A DNA stretch of 50,843 nucleotides from Arenimonas malthae CC-JY-1. GTDB lineage: Bacteria; Pseudomonadota; Gammaproteobacteria; Xanthomonadales; Xanthomonadaceae. The translations under genes were made by a program, and so were the position numbers. Positions 21,596 through 29,258 of this stretch are shown here, piece by piece (positions within the stretch are counted from its first letter, which is position 1; every line of letters starts with the position of its first letter). Where the stretch lies: contig NZ_AVCH01000011.1 in NCBI RefSeq assembly GCF_000747075.1, positions 1-50,843 on the forward strand, given 5' to 3'. The notes beneath the pieces were generated by a model, which made no database searches, was not told the DNA's origin, and saw only the letters and a program-made list of their open reading frames with translations.

Positions 21596-22336
21596 TCAGG
21601 CCGCGGCGGCGCGGCGCTTGAGCACCGCGCCGGCGATGATGCCCAGTTCGTAGAGCAGGCACATCGGGATCGCCAGCATCAGCTGCGATACCACGTCGGG
21701 CGGGGTGATGATGGCCGCCAGGATGAACACGCCCACCACCACGTAACCGCGCGCCTCGCGCAGCTGCGCCGGCGTCACCACGCCCAGCACCACCAGCACG
21801 ACCACGGCCACCGGCAGCTCGAAGCTCAGGCCGAAGGCCAGGAAGATGACCAGCACGAAGTCGAGGTAACGGCTGATGTCGGTCATCATCGCCACGCCCT
21901 CGGGCGTGATGGCGGTGAGGAAACCGAACACCATCGGCAGCACCAGGAAATAGGCGAAGGCGCAGCCGGCGTAGAACAGCAGCACGGCCGCCACCAGCAG
22001 CGGCTTGGCCAGGCGCTTTTCGTTCTGGTACAGGCCCGGCGCCACGAAGGCCCAGGCCTGGTAGATCAGCACCGGCGCCGACAGCACCAGGGCGGCGAAG
22101 AAGGCCAGCTTCACCGGCGTGAAGAAGGGCGAGGCGACTTCGATGGCCACCAGCTGGCCGCCGGCCGGCAGCTTCGACAGCAGCGGCGCGGCCAGTTCGG
22201 CGTAAAGCCGGTTGGCGAAGGGCATCAGCGCCACGAACACCGCCAGCACCGCCACCACGCCCTTGAGCAGGCGCGAGCGCAGCTCGAGCAGGTGGCCCAT
22301 CAGGGTATCTTCGGGCTGGCCGGCGCGGCCGTTCAT
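21596..22336 (-). CDS. tatC: Sec-independent (Tat) translocase TatC
   Basis: Core receptor of the twin-arginine translocase, 246 residues with six membrane helices. Diagnostic segments are the N-terminal HLLELRSRLLKGV (signal-peptide binding site), SPFFTPVKLAFFAAL, a conserved FxxFxP-like region FAYFLVLPMVFGFL, and LSFELPVAVVVLVVLGVV. It exports folded, cofactor-containing proteins together with TatA and TatB. Its ATG overlaps the end of tatB by 4 bases. Confidence 0.97.
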   Translation of the reverse strand: MNGRAGQPEDTLMGHLLELRSRLLKGVVAVLAVFVALMPFANRLYAELAAPLLSKLPAGGQLVAIEVASPFFTPVKLAFFAALVLSAPVLIYQAWAFVAPGLYQNEKRLAKPLLVAAVLLFYAGCAFAYFLVLPMVFGFLTAITPEGVAMMTDISRYLDFVLVIFLAFGLSFELPVAVVVLVVLGVVTPAQLREARGYVVVGVFILAAIITPPDVVSQLMLAIPMCLLYELGIIAGAVLKRRAAAA

Positions 22337-22719
22337 GGCGCCGGCGGGTCCTGGCGCGGGGCGGGCGCGGCGGGGGCTTCAGGGGCTTCGGTCGCGGGCG
22401 GTTCGGCGGGCGGGGTTCCCTGCGCCTGGGCTTCTGCCTCGCGCACGGCGCCGCCGATGGCCTGGCCGGCTTCGCGCAGGTCGCGGGTGGTGTCCTGCAC
22501 GGCCTCGCGCAGCTCGCGGGCCGGGTCGCCGACGCTGCGGCGCATTTCGTCGGCGGCCATTTCGCGCTCGAATTCGGACTTCACCGAATACCACTGCGCG
22601 CGCGCCTTGCGCACCCACAGCCCGGCGAAGCGCGCCGCCTTGGGCAGGCGCTCGGGACCGAGCACCACCAGGGCGACCACCGCGATCACCAGCAGTTCGC
22701 TGAAACCGATGTCGAACAT
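22333..22719 (-). CDS. tatB: Tat translocase subunit TatB
   Basis: A 128-residue protein starting MFDIGFSELLVIAVVALVVLG: one N-terminal membrane helix, a hinge with the conserved Gly-Pro (GPERLPKAARFAGLWV), then an amphipathic helix and a charged cytoplasmic part. The C-terminal third is Ala/Pro-rich and presumably unstructured. TatB with TatC forms the substrate receptor. It lies 24 bases after tatA and overlaps tatC by 4 bases. Confidence 0.95.
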   Translation of the reverse strand: MFDIGFSELLVIAVVALVVLGPERLPKAARFAGLWVRKARAQWYSVKSEFEREMAADEMRRSVGDPARELREAVQDTTRDLREAGQAIGGAVREAEAQAQGTPPAEPPATEAPEAPAAPAPRQDPPAP

Positions 22720-22743
22720 GGACCAGGGCCGGCCGGGACCGGC

Positions 22744-22977
22744 TCAGCCGTCCTTGCGCGAGTCCTGCGGGGCGGCGTCGGACTTGGTTTCGCCGGCGTC
22801 GCGGCGCTCGCTGCCGAGCTGGACCGGCGGCGCGTCGTCGCCGTCCTTGAGGCCCTTCTTGAAGCCCTTGATGCCTTCGCCGAGGTCCTTGCCGATGTTG
22901 CCGAGCTTCTTGGTGCCGAAGATCAGCACGACCACTACCAGGACGATGACCCAATGCCAGATGCTGAAGCCGCCCAT
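22744..22977 (-). CDS. tatA: Tat translocase subunit TatA
   Basis: A 77-residue pore-forming subunit: [29 protein letters not shown], with the short helix, the FGTKKL hinge and the amphipathic helix [13 protein letters not shown], then a charged tail. The start at 22977 is preceded by AGGAAA. The larger open frame covering this region is not real upstream of this ATG. First gene of tatABC; the gap to the SYLF gene upstream is 71 bases, so a promoter may lie there. Confidence 0.96.
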   Translation of the reverse strand: MGGFSIWHWVIVLVVVVLIFGTKKLGNIGKDLGEGIKGFKKGLKDGDDAPPVQLGSERRDAGETKSDAAPQDSRKDG

Positions 22978-23048
22978 GAGCGTGTTTCCTGCGTCGTTGC
23001 GATGGGCGAAGGATAGCGCAGCCGGGGCCCGGCCGCGCCGTCCATCCG

Positions 23049-23732
23049 TCACTGTTTGACGGTGTTTTCCTCGAGCCGGTCGCGGAAATCGACCACCGCG
23101 CCCGGCGCGGCGGCCGTGCGGCCCTCGAAGATGGCCCGGGGGGTGGTGTTGCGGCCGTACACGGCCTGGTTGGCCTTGTGGTCGATGCGCAGCACGGTGC
23201 CGTCCAGGGCCACGCCGGCGAACAGGCCGCGGGCGCGGGAATAGCTGTAGATCTCGGCCTTGAGCTGCTCGTCGGTGCTGGCCTGGGCGCTGCGGCCCAC
23301 CGGGCCGGCGGCCACCGAGGCGTCGGCGCCGAGCGTGAACTTGCCGTTGACGATGTTGTCCACGCCGCGCTGGCTGCGGAACACCAAAATCACGTCGGCC
23401 GACTGCACGCCGGCCTGGAAGCCGAAGCTGCCGCCGCCGAGCTTGATGAAGCTGGGGTTGGACCAGGTGCCGTCCGGGCTGCGCACCGACACCAGGCCCT
23501 TGCCGCCGCGGCCGCCGATGACCAGGCCGGCCTTGACCACGTCGGGGATGACGGCGATGGCGTGGGCCTCGGCGAACATCTTCTCGGGCACCGCCGTTTC
23601 CGGGATGCGCATGATCTCGGCCAGCACGCGGGCGGCGTCGGCCGCCTTGGCCTCTTCCTTGACGCCGGCCTGGGCGGGCAGCGCCAGCGCGAGGGCGAGC
23701 AGGGCGGCGAACGGGGCGAGGATTCGGGACAT
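23049..23732 (-). CDS. Secreted SYLF/YSC84-domain lipid-binding protein
   Basis: A 227-residue protein with a signal peptide ([22 protein letters not shown], residues 1-22). The remainder is the SYLF domain: [55 protein letters not shown], and the C-terminal [15 protein letters not shown]. In eukaryotic YSC84 this fold binds phosphoinositides; bacterial members are periplasmic and their ligand is unknown. ATG 23732 is preceded by CCGGAGAGAA. Divergent from hemH. Confidence 0.88.
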   Translation of the reverse strand: MSRILAPFAALLALALALPAQAGVKEEAKAADAARVLAEIMRIPETAVPEKMFAEAHAIAVIPDVVKAGLVIGGRGGKGLVSVRSPDGTWSNPSFIKLGGGSFGFQAGVQSADVILVFRSQRGVDNIVNGKFTLGADASVAAGPVGRSAQASTDEQLKAEIYSYSRARGLFAGVALDGTVLRIDHKANQAVYGRNTTPRAIFEGRTAAAPGAVVDFRDRLEENTVKQ

Positions 23733-23849
23733 GGGTTCTCTCCGGGGAACGCAACGGTTCGAGTATGGTGGCGCGGAATGAACCGCGGGTGAGCCGCGCC
23801 TTCACTTGCGCGATGATAAGTTGCGCGCAGCCGACAAGGACAGGTCCGC

Positions 23850-24857
23850 ATGAAACCCTATCTCGACGCCCCCGCCAGCGCCGGCCCCGGCCGCACCGCC
23901 CTGCTGGTGGTGAACCTGGGCACGCCCGACGCGCCCACCCGCGGCGCGGTGCACCGGTACCTGGCGCAGTTCCTGCACGACCACCGCGTGGTCGAGCTCA
24001 CCCGCTGGCTGTGGTGCCCGATCCTGCACTTCATCATCCTGCCGCTGCGCTCGGGCAAGGTGGCGAAGAAATACGCCTCGATCTGGGTCGAGGGCGGCTC
24101 GCCGCTGCTGGTGTACACCCAGCGCCTGGCGCAGGGGCTGCAGCACGCCATGCCCGACGTGTCGGTGCGCGTGGCCATGCGCTACGGCAACCCGTCGGTG
24201 CCCGACGTGCTGCGCAAGCTGCAGGAAGAAGGCATGTCCCGCCTGCTGGTGCTGCCGCTGTACCCGCAGTATTCGGCCAGCACCTCGGGCTCGGTGCTCG
24301 ACGCCGTGGGCAAGGAGCTGGCCGGCTGGCGCCGCACGCCCGACCTGCGTTTCATCGCCGACTACCACCTCGACGGCGGCTGGCTCGACGCCATGGAAGC
24401 GCGCGTGCGCGCCCACTGGGACCTGCACGGCCGCGCCGACCAGCTGGTGATGAGCTTCCACGGCCTGCCCAAGCGCTATGAGAAAGCCGGCGACCCCTAC
24501 CCGCGCCAGTGCGAGGCCGGCGCCCGCGCCCTGGCCGCGCGCCTGGGCCTGGCCGAGGGCGAGTGGAAGCTCACCTACCAGTCGCGCTTCGGCCGCGAGG
24601 AATGGCTGCAGCCCTACACCGACAAGACCCTCGAGGCCCTGGCCCGCGACGGCGTGAAGACCGTGGACGTGGTCTGCCCGGGCTTCGCGGTGGACTGCCT
24701 GGAGACGCTGGAAGAGATCGCCGTCGAAAACGGCGAGGCCTTCCGCCACGCCGGCGGCGAGGCGCTGCGCTACATCAGCGCGCTCAACGACGAGCCCGGC
24801 CACGTGGCCGCGCTCGCCGCCATCGCCCGCCGCCAGCTGCAGGGCTGGCCGCACTGA
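23850..24857 (+). CDS. hemH: Ferrochelatase
   Basis: Inserts Fe2+ into protoporphyrin IX, the last step of protohaem synthesis; membrane-associated. Length 335 residues. Family blocks: [12 protein letters not shown] (about 19-30), [14 protein letters not shown] (about 137-150), [10 protein letters not shown] with the metal-site His (about 203), and [14 protein letters not shown] with the catalytic Glu (about 273-286). A -10-like GATAAG lies at 23814-23819 and AAGGACAG precedes the ATG. The stop codon overlaps the ATG of the next gene (TGATG), so the hydrolase is translationally coupled. Confidence 0.97.
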   Translation: MKPYLDAPASAGPGRTALLVVNLGTPDAPTRGAVHRYLAQFLHDHRVVELTRWLWCPILHFIILPLRSGKVAKKYASIWVEGGSPLLVYTQRLAQGLQHAMPDVSVRVAMRYGNPSVPDVLRKLQEEGMSRLLVLPLYPQYSASTSGSVLDAVGKELAGWRRTPDLRFIADYHLDGGWLDAMEARVRAHWDLHGRADQLVMSFHGLPKRYEKAGDPYPRQCEAGARALAARLGLAEGEWKLTYQSRFGREEWLQPYTDKTLEALARDGVKTVDVVCPGFAVDCLETLEEIAVENGEAFRHAGGEALRYISALNDEPGHVAALAAIARRQLQGWPH

Positions 24858-25699
24858 TGCACGAACAACGCATCGAAACCGCGCGCGGCCCGCTGGCGGC
24901 CCTGCGCGGCGGCCGTGCGGGCGGTCCGCGGCTGCTGTGCCTGCATGGCTGGCTCGACAACGCCGCCAGCTTCGTGCCGCTGTCGCCCTGGCTGGCGGAG
25001 TTCGACTGGGTGGCGCTGGACCTGCCGGGCCATGGCGCCAGTTCGCACCGCGCGCCGGGCTACGACTACGCCTTCGCCGACTGGTTGCACGACGTGCTGG
25101 ACGTGCTCGACGCGCTGGGCTGGGAGCAGGCCGACCTGCTGGGCCATTCCATGGGCGGCGCCATCGCCTGCGCGCTGGCCGCGGCGGCGCCGGAGCGCGT
25201 GCGCCGGCTGGCGCTGGTGGAAGCGCTGGGGCCGGTGGCGGGCGACCCTACGCTGGCCGGCAGCCGCCTGCGCGACGCCGTGCGCGCCCGCCGCGCGCGT
25301 GGCACCCGGCCGGCGCGCGTGATCCCCGACCTCGACACCGCGGTGGCCATGCGCCTCACCGCCACGCAGATGGACCCGGCTTCCGCGCGCCTGATCGTCG
25401 AACGCAACCTGCAGCCGGTGCGCGGCGGTTTCGCCTGGCGCAGCGACCCGCGCCTGACCCTGCCCGGCCACGTGCGCATGGACGAGGTGGCGGTGCAGTC
25501 GCTGCTGCGCGCCATCGAGGCGCCGGTGCTGGTGGTGGCGGCCGACCCGGCGCCGCCGTATTTCACCGCCGCGGTGCGCGAGGCGCGCCTGGCCTGCCTG
25601 CGCGATGGCCGCGCGTGCGTGCTGCCGGGCAGCCACCACCTGCACATGGAGCAGCCGGACGCCGTGGCGGCGCCGGTGCTGGCGTTCCTGCGCGCTTAA
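24857..25699 (+). CDS. Alpha/beta hydrolase
   Basis: A 280-residue alpha/beta-fold hydrolase. The oxyanion region LLCLHGWLDN (about residues 26-35), the nucleophile elbow GHSMGG with Ser98, and a C-terminal GSHHLHMEQP holding the catalytic His (260-263) are present; the acid is probably Asp in the VAADPAPPY segment. It resembles the MhpC/serine-hydrolase-like (SERHL) group; the substrate is not predictable. ATG 24857 overlaps the hemH stop. Its own TAA overlaps the TAA of the convergent lipoprotein gene by two bases. Confidence 0.88.
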   Translation: MHEQRIETARGPLAALRGGRAGGPRLLCLHGWLDNAASFVPLSPWLAEFDWVALDLPGHGASSHRAPGYDYAFADWLHDVLDVLDALGWEQADLLGHSMGGAIACALAAAAPERVRRLALVEALGPVAGDPTLAGSRLRDAVRARRARGTRPARVIPDLDTAVAMRLTATQMDPASARLIVERNLQPVRGGFAWRSDPRLTLPGHVRMDEVAVQSLLRAIEAPVLVVAADPAPPYFTAAVREARLACLRDGRACVLPGSHHLHMEQPDAVAAPVLAFLRA

Positions 25700-26205
25700 T
25701 CGGCGCCCGGCTGCACGGTGACGGCCAGCGTGGTGCCGCCGTCGGCCTCGGCCACGAAGTTGGCTTCCATGCGGCGCTGGTCCTTGGTGAAGCCGGCCAC
25801 GTAGATCGGCGCCTGTTCGAGCACGGCCGATTCCGTCCAGCCCTGCGCCACCTGCGCCTGGCGGAATTCCGCGAACACCAGCGCCGCCGCGCGCGGGCTG
25901 CGCTGGCTCACCGACACCGCCTCGCCCAGGCTCATGGCGGTGACCAGCCGGCCGTCTTCGGGCAGGCGCACGTCGGCGGGGAAGGTGTCGGGCAGGCGCA
26001 CGTCGTCGCCGCTGGTGGCGACGTAGGTGCCTTCCTCGGTTTCGATGGTGACGGTCTGCTGGCCGTCGGCGATGTCGACCTCGGCGTGCTGGCCGCTGCT
26101 GGCCTCGATGGCCTTTTCGACCAGGGTTTCGTCGGCCTTTTCTTCGGCCTTGCCGCAGGCGGCGAGCAGGACGGCCGCGAGCGCGGCGGCAAGCAGGCGG
26201 GGCAT
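25696..26205 (-). CDS. Putative lipoprotein
   Basis: A 169-residue protein with a lipoprotein signal peptide, MPRLLAAALAAVLLAACGKA, lipobox LAAC with Cys17. The mature part starts with a charged linker (EEKADETLVEKAIEAS), then a beta-rich acidic domain with TYVATSGDDVRLPDTFPADVRLPEDG and a C-terminal TTLAVTVQ. The pattern 'P.D.P.P....' followed by a compact beta domain resembles small Xanthomonadales lipoproteins of unknown function. Start ATG 26205 is preferred over the in-frame GTG 26214. Stop codon overlaps that of the convergent hydrolase. Confidence 0.75.
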   Translation of the reverse strand: MPRLLAAALAAVLLAACGKAEEKADETLVEKAIEASSGQHAEVDIADGQQTVTIETEEGTYVATSGDDVRLPDTFPADVRLPEDGRLVTAMSLGEAVSVSQRSPRAAALVFAEFRQAQVAQGWTESAVLEQAPIYVAGFTKDQRRMEANFVAEADGGTTLAVTVQPGAD

Positions 26206-26234
26206 CGGTTCCACGGCGGTTTCCGGTGGGTCGG

Positions 26235-26999
26235 TTACCGGATCAAACGCGCCAGCGTTCCCTTCAAGGCCAGCCCCTCGCCGCGCAGGTAATCGCGCTC
26301 GTCGCGCCAGGCCGGGCAGCGCGCCTCCACTTCGCGCCAGAAGCGGCGCGAGTGGTTGGCGTGGATCAGGTGGCAGAGCTCGTGCACCAGCACGTATTCG
26401 AAGGCCGAGGGCCGGCCCAGCACCAGCGCCAGGTCCAGCGAGAGCGCGTCGGAGGGGCTGAGCGAACCCCAGAGCGAGGACAGCGGGCGCAGCCGGAAGG
26501 CCATGGGCGCGCGCGGCAGCGTGGGCAGGTATTTCGGCACCCAGGCACCGAGGTCGGCGCGCGCCTGTTCGAGGTAGAACTCGCGCAGCGCGGCGCGGAT
26601 GCGGCGGTCGTCGGCGCGTTCGGGCAGGTGCAGTTCGATGCCGTGTTCGCCCAGGCGGGCGCGGGCGAAGCGGCCTTCGTGCCAGCTCAGCGGCACGCGT
26701 TCGCCGCGCAGGGGCAAGGGCTCGTGCTGGCCGCGGCCGAAGGGCGGCGCGTCGGCGGGCGCCTGTTTCGCCAGCTGGGCGAGGAGCCAGTCGCGGTGCT
26801 CGAGCAGGAAGTTTTCGGCCAGGCGCACCGAGGCCGTCATGGGTAGCGTGAGGCGCGCGCCCTTGTCGGAAACGATCAGGCGCAGCCGGCGTGCGCGGCG
26901 GTCGCGCACCCAGCGCACCGGCACGGCGCCGCCGTCGGCCAGGGCCAGCGCGCGGGTTTCGGGCGCGGGCGGGGCCGGGCGGGGGAGTCGCAGGAACAT
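26235..26999 (-). CDS. YgjP-type zinc metallopeptidase (M48 family, DUF45)
   Basis: A 254-residue cytoplasmic protein with the family features: an N-terminal beta region RRARRLRLIVSDKGARLTLP, the middle AFRLRPLSSLWGSLSPSDALSLD (RxxxWGSxS motif), and the zinc site HELCH (His206, Glu207, His210) followed by NHSRRFWREVE. This is the SprT/WSS1-like gluzincin fold of YgjP; the physiological substrate is unknown. The start lies just downstream of the REP element. It may be transcribed with the lipoprotein gene after it (29-base gap). Confidence 0.9.
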   Translation of the reverse strand: MFLRLPRPAPPAPETRALALADGGAVPVRWVRDRRARRLRLIVSDKGARLTLPMTASVRLAENFLLEHRDWLLAQLAKQAPADAPPFGRGQHEPLPLRGERVPLSWHEGRFARARLGEHGIELHLPERADDRRIRAALREFYLEQARADLGAWVPKYLPTLPRAPMAFRLRPLSSLWGSLSPSDALSLDLALVLGRPSAFEYVLVHELCHLIHANHSRRFWREVEARCPAWRDERDYLRGEGLALKGTLARLIR

Positions 27000-27034
27000 G
27001 GGGCTAATCTACCAAGGACGGCCGCGTGCGTTGT

Positions 27035-27096
27035 GTAGGAGCGGCTTCAGCCGCGAAGCTCTTCGCGAGAAGCTTCGCGGCTGAAGCCGCTCCTAC
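27035..27096. repeat. REP-type palindromic repeat (GTAG class)
   Basis: Perfect 26-bp inverted repeat (27035-27060 with 27071-27096) around a 10-nt centre CTTCGCGAGA. Each arm begins GTAGGAGCGGCTTCAGCCGCG, and the arm itself holds a smaller palindrome (GCGGCTTCAGCCGC). It sits between the ygjP-like gene start and the rdgC stop. Such elements are scattered through Pseudomonas, Stenotrophomonas and relatives and are thought to be mobilised by RAYT transposases; as RNA the copy would fold into a very stable stem that can end transcription or protect the rdgC mRNA 3' end. Confidence 0.9.
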
Positions 27097-27121
27097 GGAA
27101 CAGCGGCGGGAACGGCGGGGC

Positions 27122-28033
27122 TCAGGCTTCGGCGGCGCTGAACTTGAGGACGCCGCCGAGCACGGCGAACAGGCGCTTGAGTTCGCCGGCCATCAGGGCG
27201 TAGCGGGCGTCGAGTTCGGCGTGCAGGCCGTCGCGTTCGGTGCCTTCGAGCTGGTCGACGGCGCCGTCGAGGAACTTGAGCTTGCGCACGACCAGGTCCT
27301 CGCCGAGCACGAAGCCGACGTGGTCGTCGAGCACCAGCGCCAGGCGCGTGACCTGCTTGCCGGATTCGAGGTGCTTGCGGATCTCGTCGGTCTGCAGCTC
27401 GTGGCGGCTGCAGCGCACCACGGCGCCGCCGTCCACGGGGTCCTTGAGCTCGCACTCGTCGCCCAGCACCAGGCCGCCGGGCAGGGGCTCGCCGGCCAGC
27501 CAGCCGGTCATCACCGCGCGCACCGAGGTCTCGGCGTTCAGCGGCAGGGCCGGGAAGCTGCCCAGCGCGTGGCGCAGTTCCGACACCAGGTTCTCGGCGG
27601 TCTTGCGCGAGCTGGTGTCGACGGCGATGAAGCCATGCTCGAGGTCGAGGGTGGCGTGGCAGCGCACCGGGCGCACGAAGGCGCGCGGCAGCAGCTCCAT
27701 CACGATGTCTTCCTTCATGCGCTTGCGGGCGCGGCCGCCCAGGCGCCGGCCTTCCTTTTCCTCGATCTCGGCGATCTTGCGGCCGAGCTGGTCGTTGACC
27801 ACGGCCGAGGGCAGCAGGCGGTCTTCGCCGCCCAGCGTGATCCAGATGCCGTCGCCGACGCGGTGGCTCATGGCCGCCTCGTCGCGACCGAAGGGCGAAA
27901 CGAAGCCGCGCGACATCAGCTCGGAAGGACCGACCGGCTTGAGCCGGCATTCCTCCAGGCGTTCATCGAGGTCGGTCAGGGTCTTGGCGAGGGTGGCGGG
28001 AAAACGGAAAAACGTCAGGTTCCGGAAAAACAT
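27122..28033 (-). CDS. rdgC: Recombination-associated protein RdgC
   Basis: Ring-shaped non-specific DNA-binding protein that restrains RecA filament activity; nucleoid-associated. 303 residues, same as E. coli. The N-terminus MFFRNLTFFRF is typical, and so are the segments SRGFVSPFGRDEAA, ARKRMKEDIVMELLPRAF and IAVDTSSRKTAENLVSELR. The frame is open 5 codons further (28048), but ATG 28033 gives the family start. It starts 22 bases after the ttcA stop and could be transcribed with it; the REP element follows 25 bases after the rdgC stop. Confidence 0.96.
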   Translation of the reverse strand: MFFRNLTFFRFPATLAKTLTDLDERLEECRLKPVGPSELMSRGFVSPFGRDEAAMSHRVGDGIWITLGGEDRLLPSAVVNDQLGRKIAEIEEKEGRRLGGRARKRMKEDIVMELLPRAFVRPVRCHATLDLEHGFIAVDTSSRKTAENLVSELRHALGSFPALPLNAETSVRAVMTGWLAGEPLPGGLVLGDECELKDPVDGGAVVRCSRHELQTDEIRKHLESGKQVTRLALVLDDHVGFVLGEDLVVRKLKFLDGAVDQLEGTERDGLHAELDARYALMAGELKRLFAVLGGVLKFSAAEA

Positions 28034-28055
28034 CAAGATTCCAATCAAAGAAAAA

Positions 28056-28982
28056 TCAGGATTCGGGGTCGCCGGCGAGCCAGGCGTGGGCGTCGGGCAG
28101 CGGGCTGTCGCCCTGGCGGCCGAGCGCGAGGAAGTCGAAGAGCCTGGGGTCGGCCAGCTGCGAGGGACGCACGTCGGCCAGCGCCCTGGCGATGGTGTCG
28201 ATGCGGCCGGGGCTTTCCTTCTCCCACGCGGCCATCATGCGGCCCACCTGCTTGCGCTGCAGGTTCTCCTGCGAGCCGCAGAGCGTGCACGGGATGATGG
28301 GGAAGGCCTTCCAGTCGGCGTATTCGACGAGGTCGGCTTCGCGGCAATAGGCCAGCGGCCGGATCACCACGTGCTCGCCGTCGTCGCTCATGAGCTTGGG
28401 CGGCATCGAGGCCAGCTTGGCGTGGAAGAACAGGTTCAGGAAGAAGGTGGCCACCAGGTCGTCGCGGTGGTGGCCGAGCGCGATCTTGGTGAAGCCCTGC
28501 GCCTTCGCATGCGCGTACAGCGCGCCGCGGCGCATGCGCGAGCACAGCGAGCACATCGTCTTGCCCTCGGGCACCACGCGCTTGACCACCGAATAGGTGT
28601 CCTGCTCGAGGATGGTGAAGGGCACGCCGATGGACGCGAGGTAATCGGGCAGCACGTGTTCCGGGAAGCCCGGCTGCTTCTGGTCCAGGTTCACCGCCAC
28701 CAGCTCGAAGCGCACCGGCGCCTTCTTCTGCAGCTGCAGCAGGATGTCGAGCATGGCGTAGCTGTCCTTGCCGCCGGACAGGCAGACCATCACCTTGTCG
28801 CCGTCCTCGATCATGCCGAAGTCGGCGATGGCCTGGCCCACCTGGCGGCGCAGGCGCTTGGCCAGCTTCTGGCGTTCGTGCGCCTGCTTCCGGGGCGCGG
28901 CGCCTTCGGGCGCGGGCTGGCGGGGCAAGGGATCGTGCAGGACCAGGGTCATGGCATCGGGGCGGGACAGCGGGGCGGGCAT
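28056..28982 (-). CDS. ttcA: tRNA 2-thiocytidine(32) synthetase TtcA
   Basis: ATP-dependent Fe-S enzyme that thiolates C32 of some tRNAs. 308 residues. PP-loop SGGKDS at residues 69-74; the [4Fe-4S] ligands are CSLC (Cys144, Cys147) and a third Cys in CTLCGS (Cys232/Cys235). The conserved LGHHRDD follows at about 169-175. The first ATG (28982) is preceded by AGGGG at good spacing and gives the basic N-terminal extension; an internal ATG at 28952 is possible. Divergent from the small YdcH gene. Confidence 0.96.
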   Translation of the reverse strand: MPAPLSRPDAMTLVLHDPLPRQPAPEGAAPRKQAHERQKLAKRLRRQVGQAIADFGMIEDGDKVMVCLSGGKDSYAMLDILLQLQKKAPVRFELVAVNLDQKQPGFPEHVLPDYLASIGVPFTILEQDTYSVVKRVVPEGKTMCSLCSRMRRGALYAHAKAQGFTKIALGHHRDDLVATFFLNLFFHAKLASMPPKLMSDDGEHVVIRPLAYCREADLVEYADWKAFPIIPCTLCGSQENLQRKQVGRMMAAWEKESPGRIDTIARALADVRPSQLADPRLFDFLALGRQGDSPLPDAHAWLAGDPES

Positions 28983-29041
28983 TCTAACCCCTGTCGCCGG
29001 CCGTGCCGGGGCGCTAGGCTAGCGGTGTCAGGGAGAGAGGC

Positions 29042-29248
29042 ATGGCCACGGAAGATCCCGGGAAAATCGCCGCCCAGCTGGTTGAGCTCCGGGTCGAGCA
29101 CCGCGACCTGGACGAGGCCATCGCCCGCCTCGCCGCCGACCGCGGCGCCGACGAGCTCACGCTCAAGCGCCTGAAGAAGCGCAAGCTGCGCATCAAGGAC
29201 ATGATCACCGCGCTCGAGAGCCGGCTGATCCCCGACCTCGACGCCTGA
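29042..29248 (+). CDS. YdcH-family small coiled-coil protein (DUF465)
   Basis: A 68-residue, highly charged, wholly alpha-helical protein: a long heptad-rich hairpin (VELRVEHRDLDEAIARLAAD ... ELTLKRLKKRKLRIKDMITALE). The family (DUF465/YdcH) is widespread and of unknown function. GGGAGAGAGG (29032-29041) is a strong ribosome-binding site just before ATG. The stop is 11 bases from the convergent plsB stop, with no terminator in between. Confidence 0.85.
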   Translation: MATEDPGKIAAQLVELRVEHRDLDEAIARLAADRGADELTLKRLKKRKLRIKDMITALESRLIPDLDA

Positions 29249-29258
29249 TCCCGCCGGC

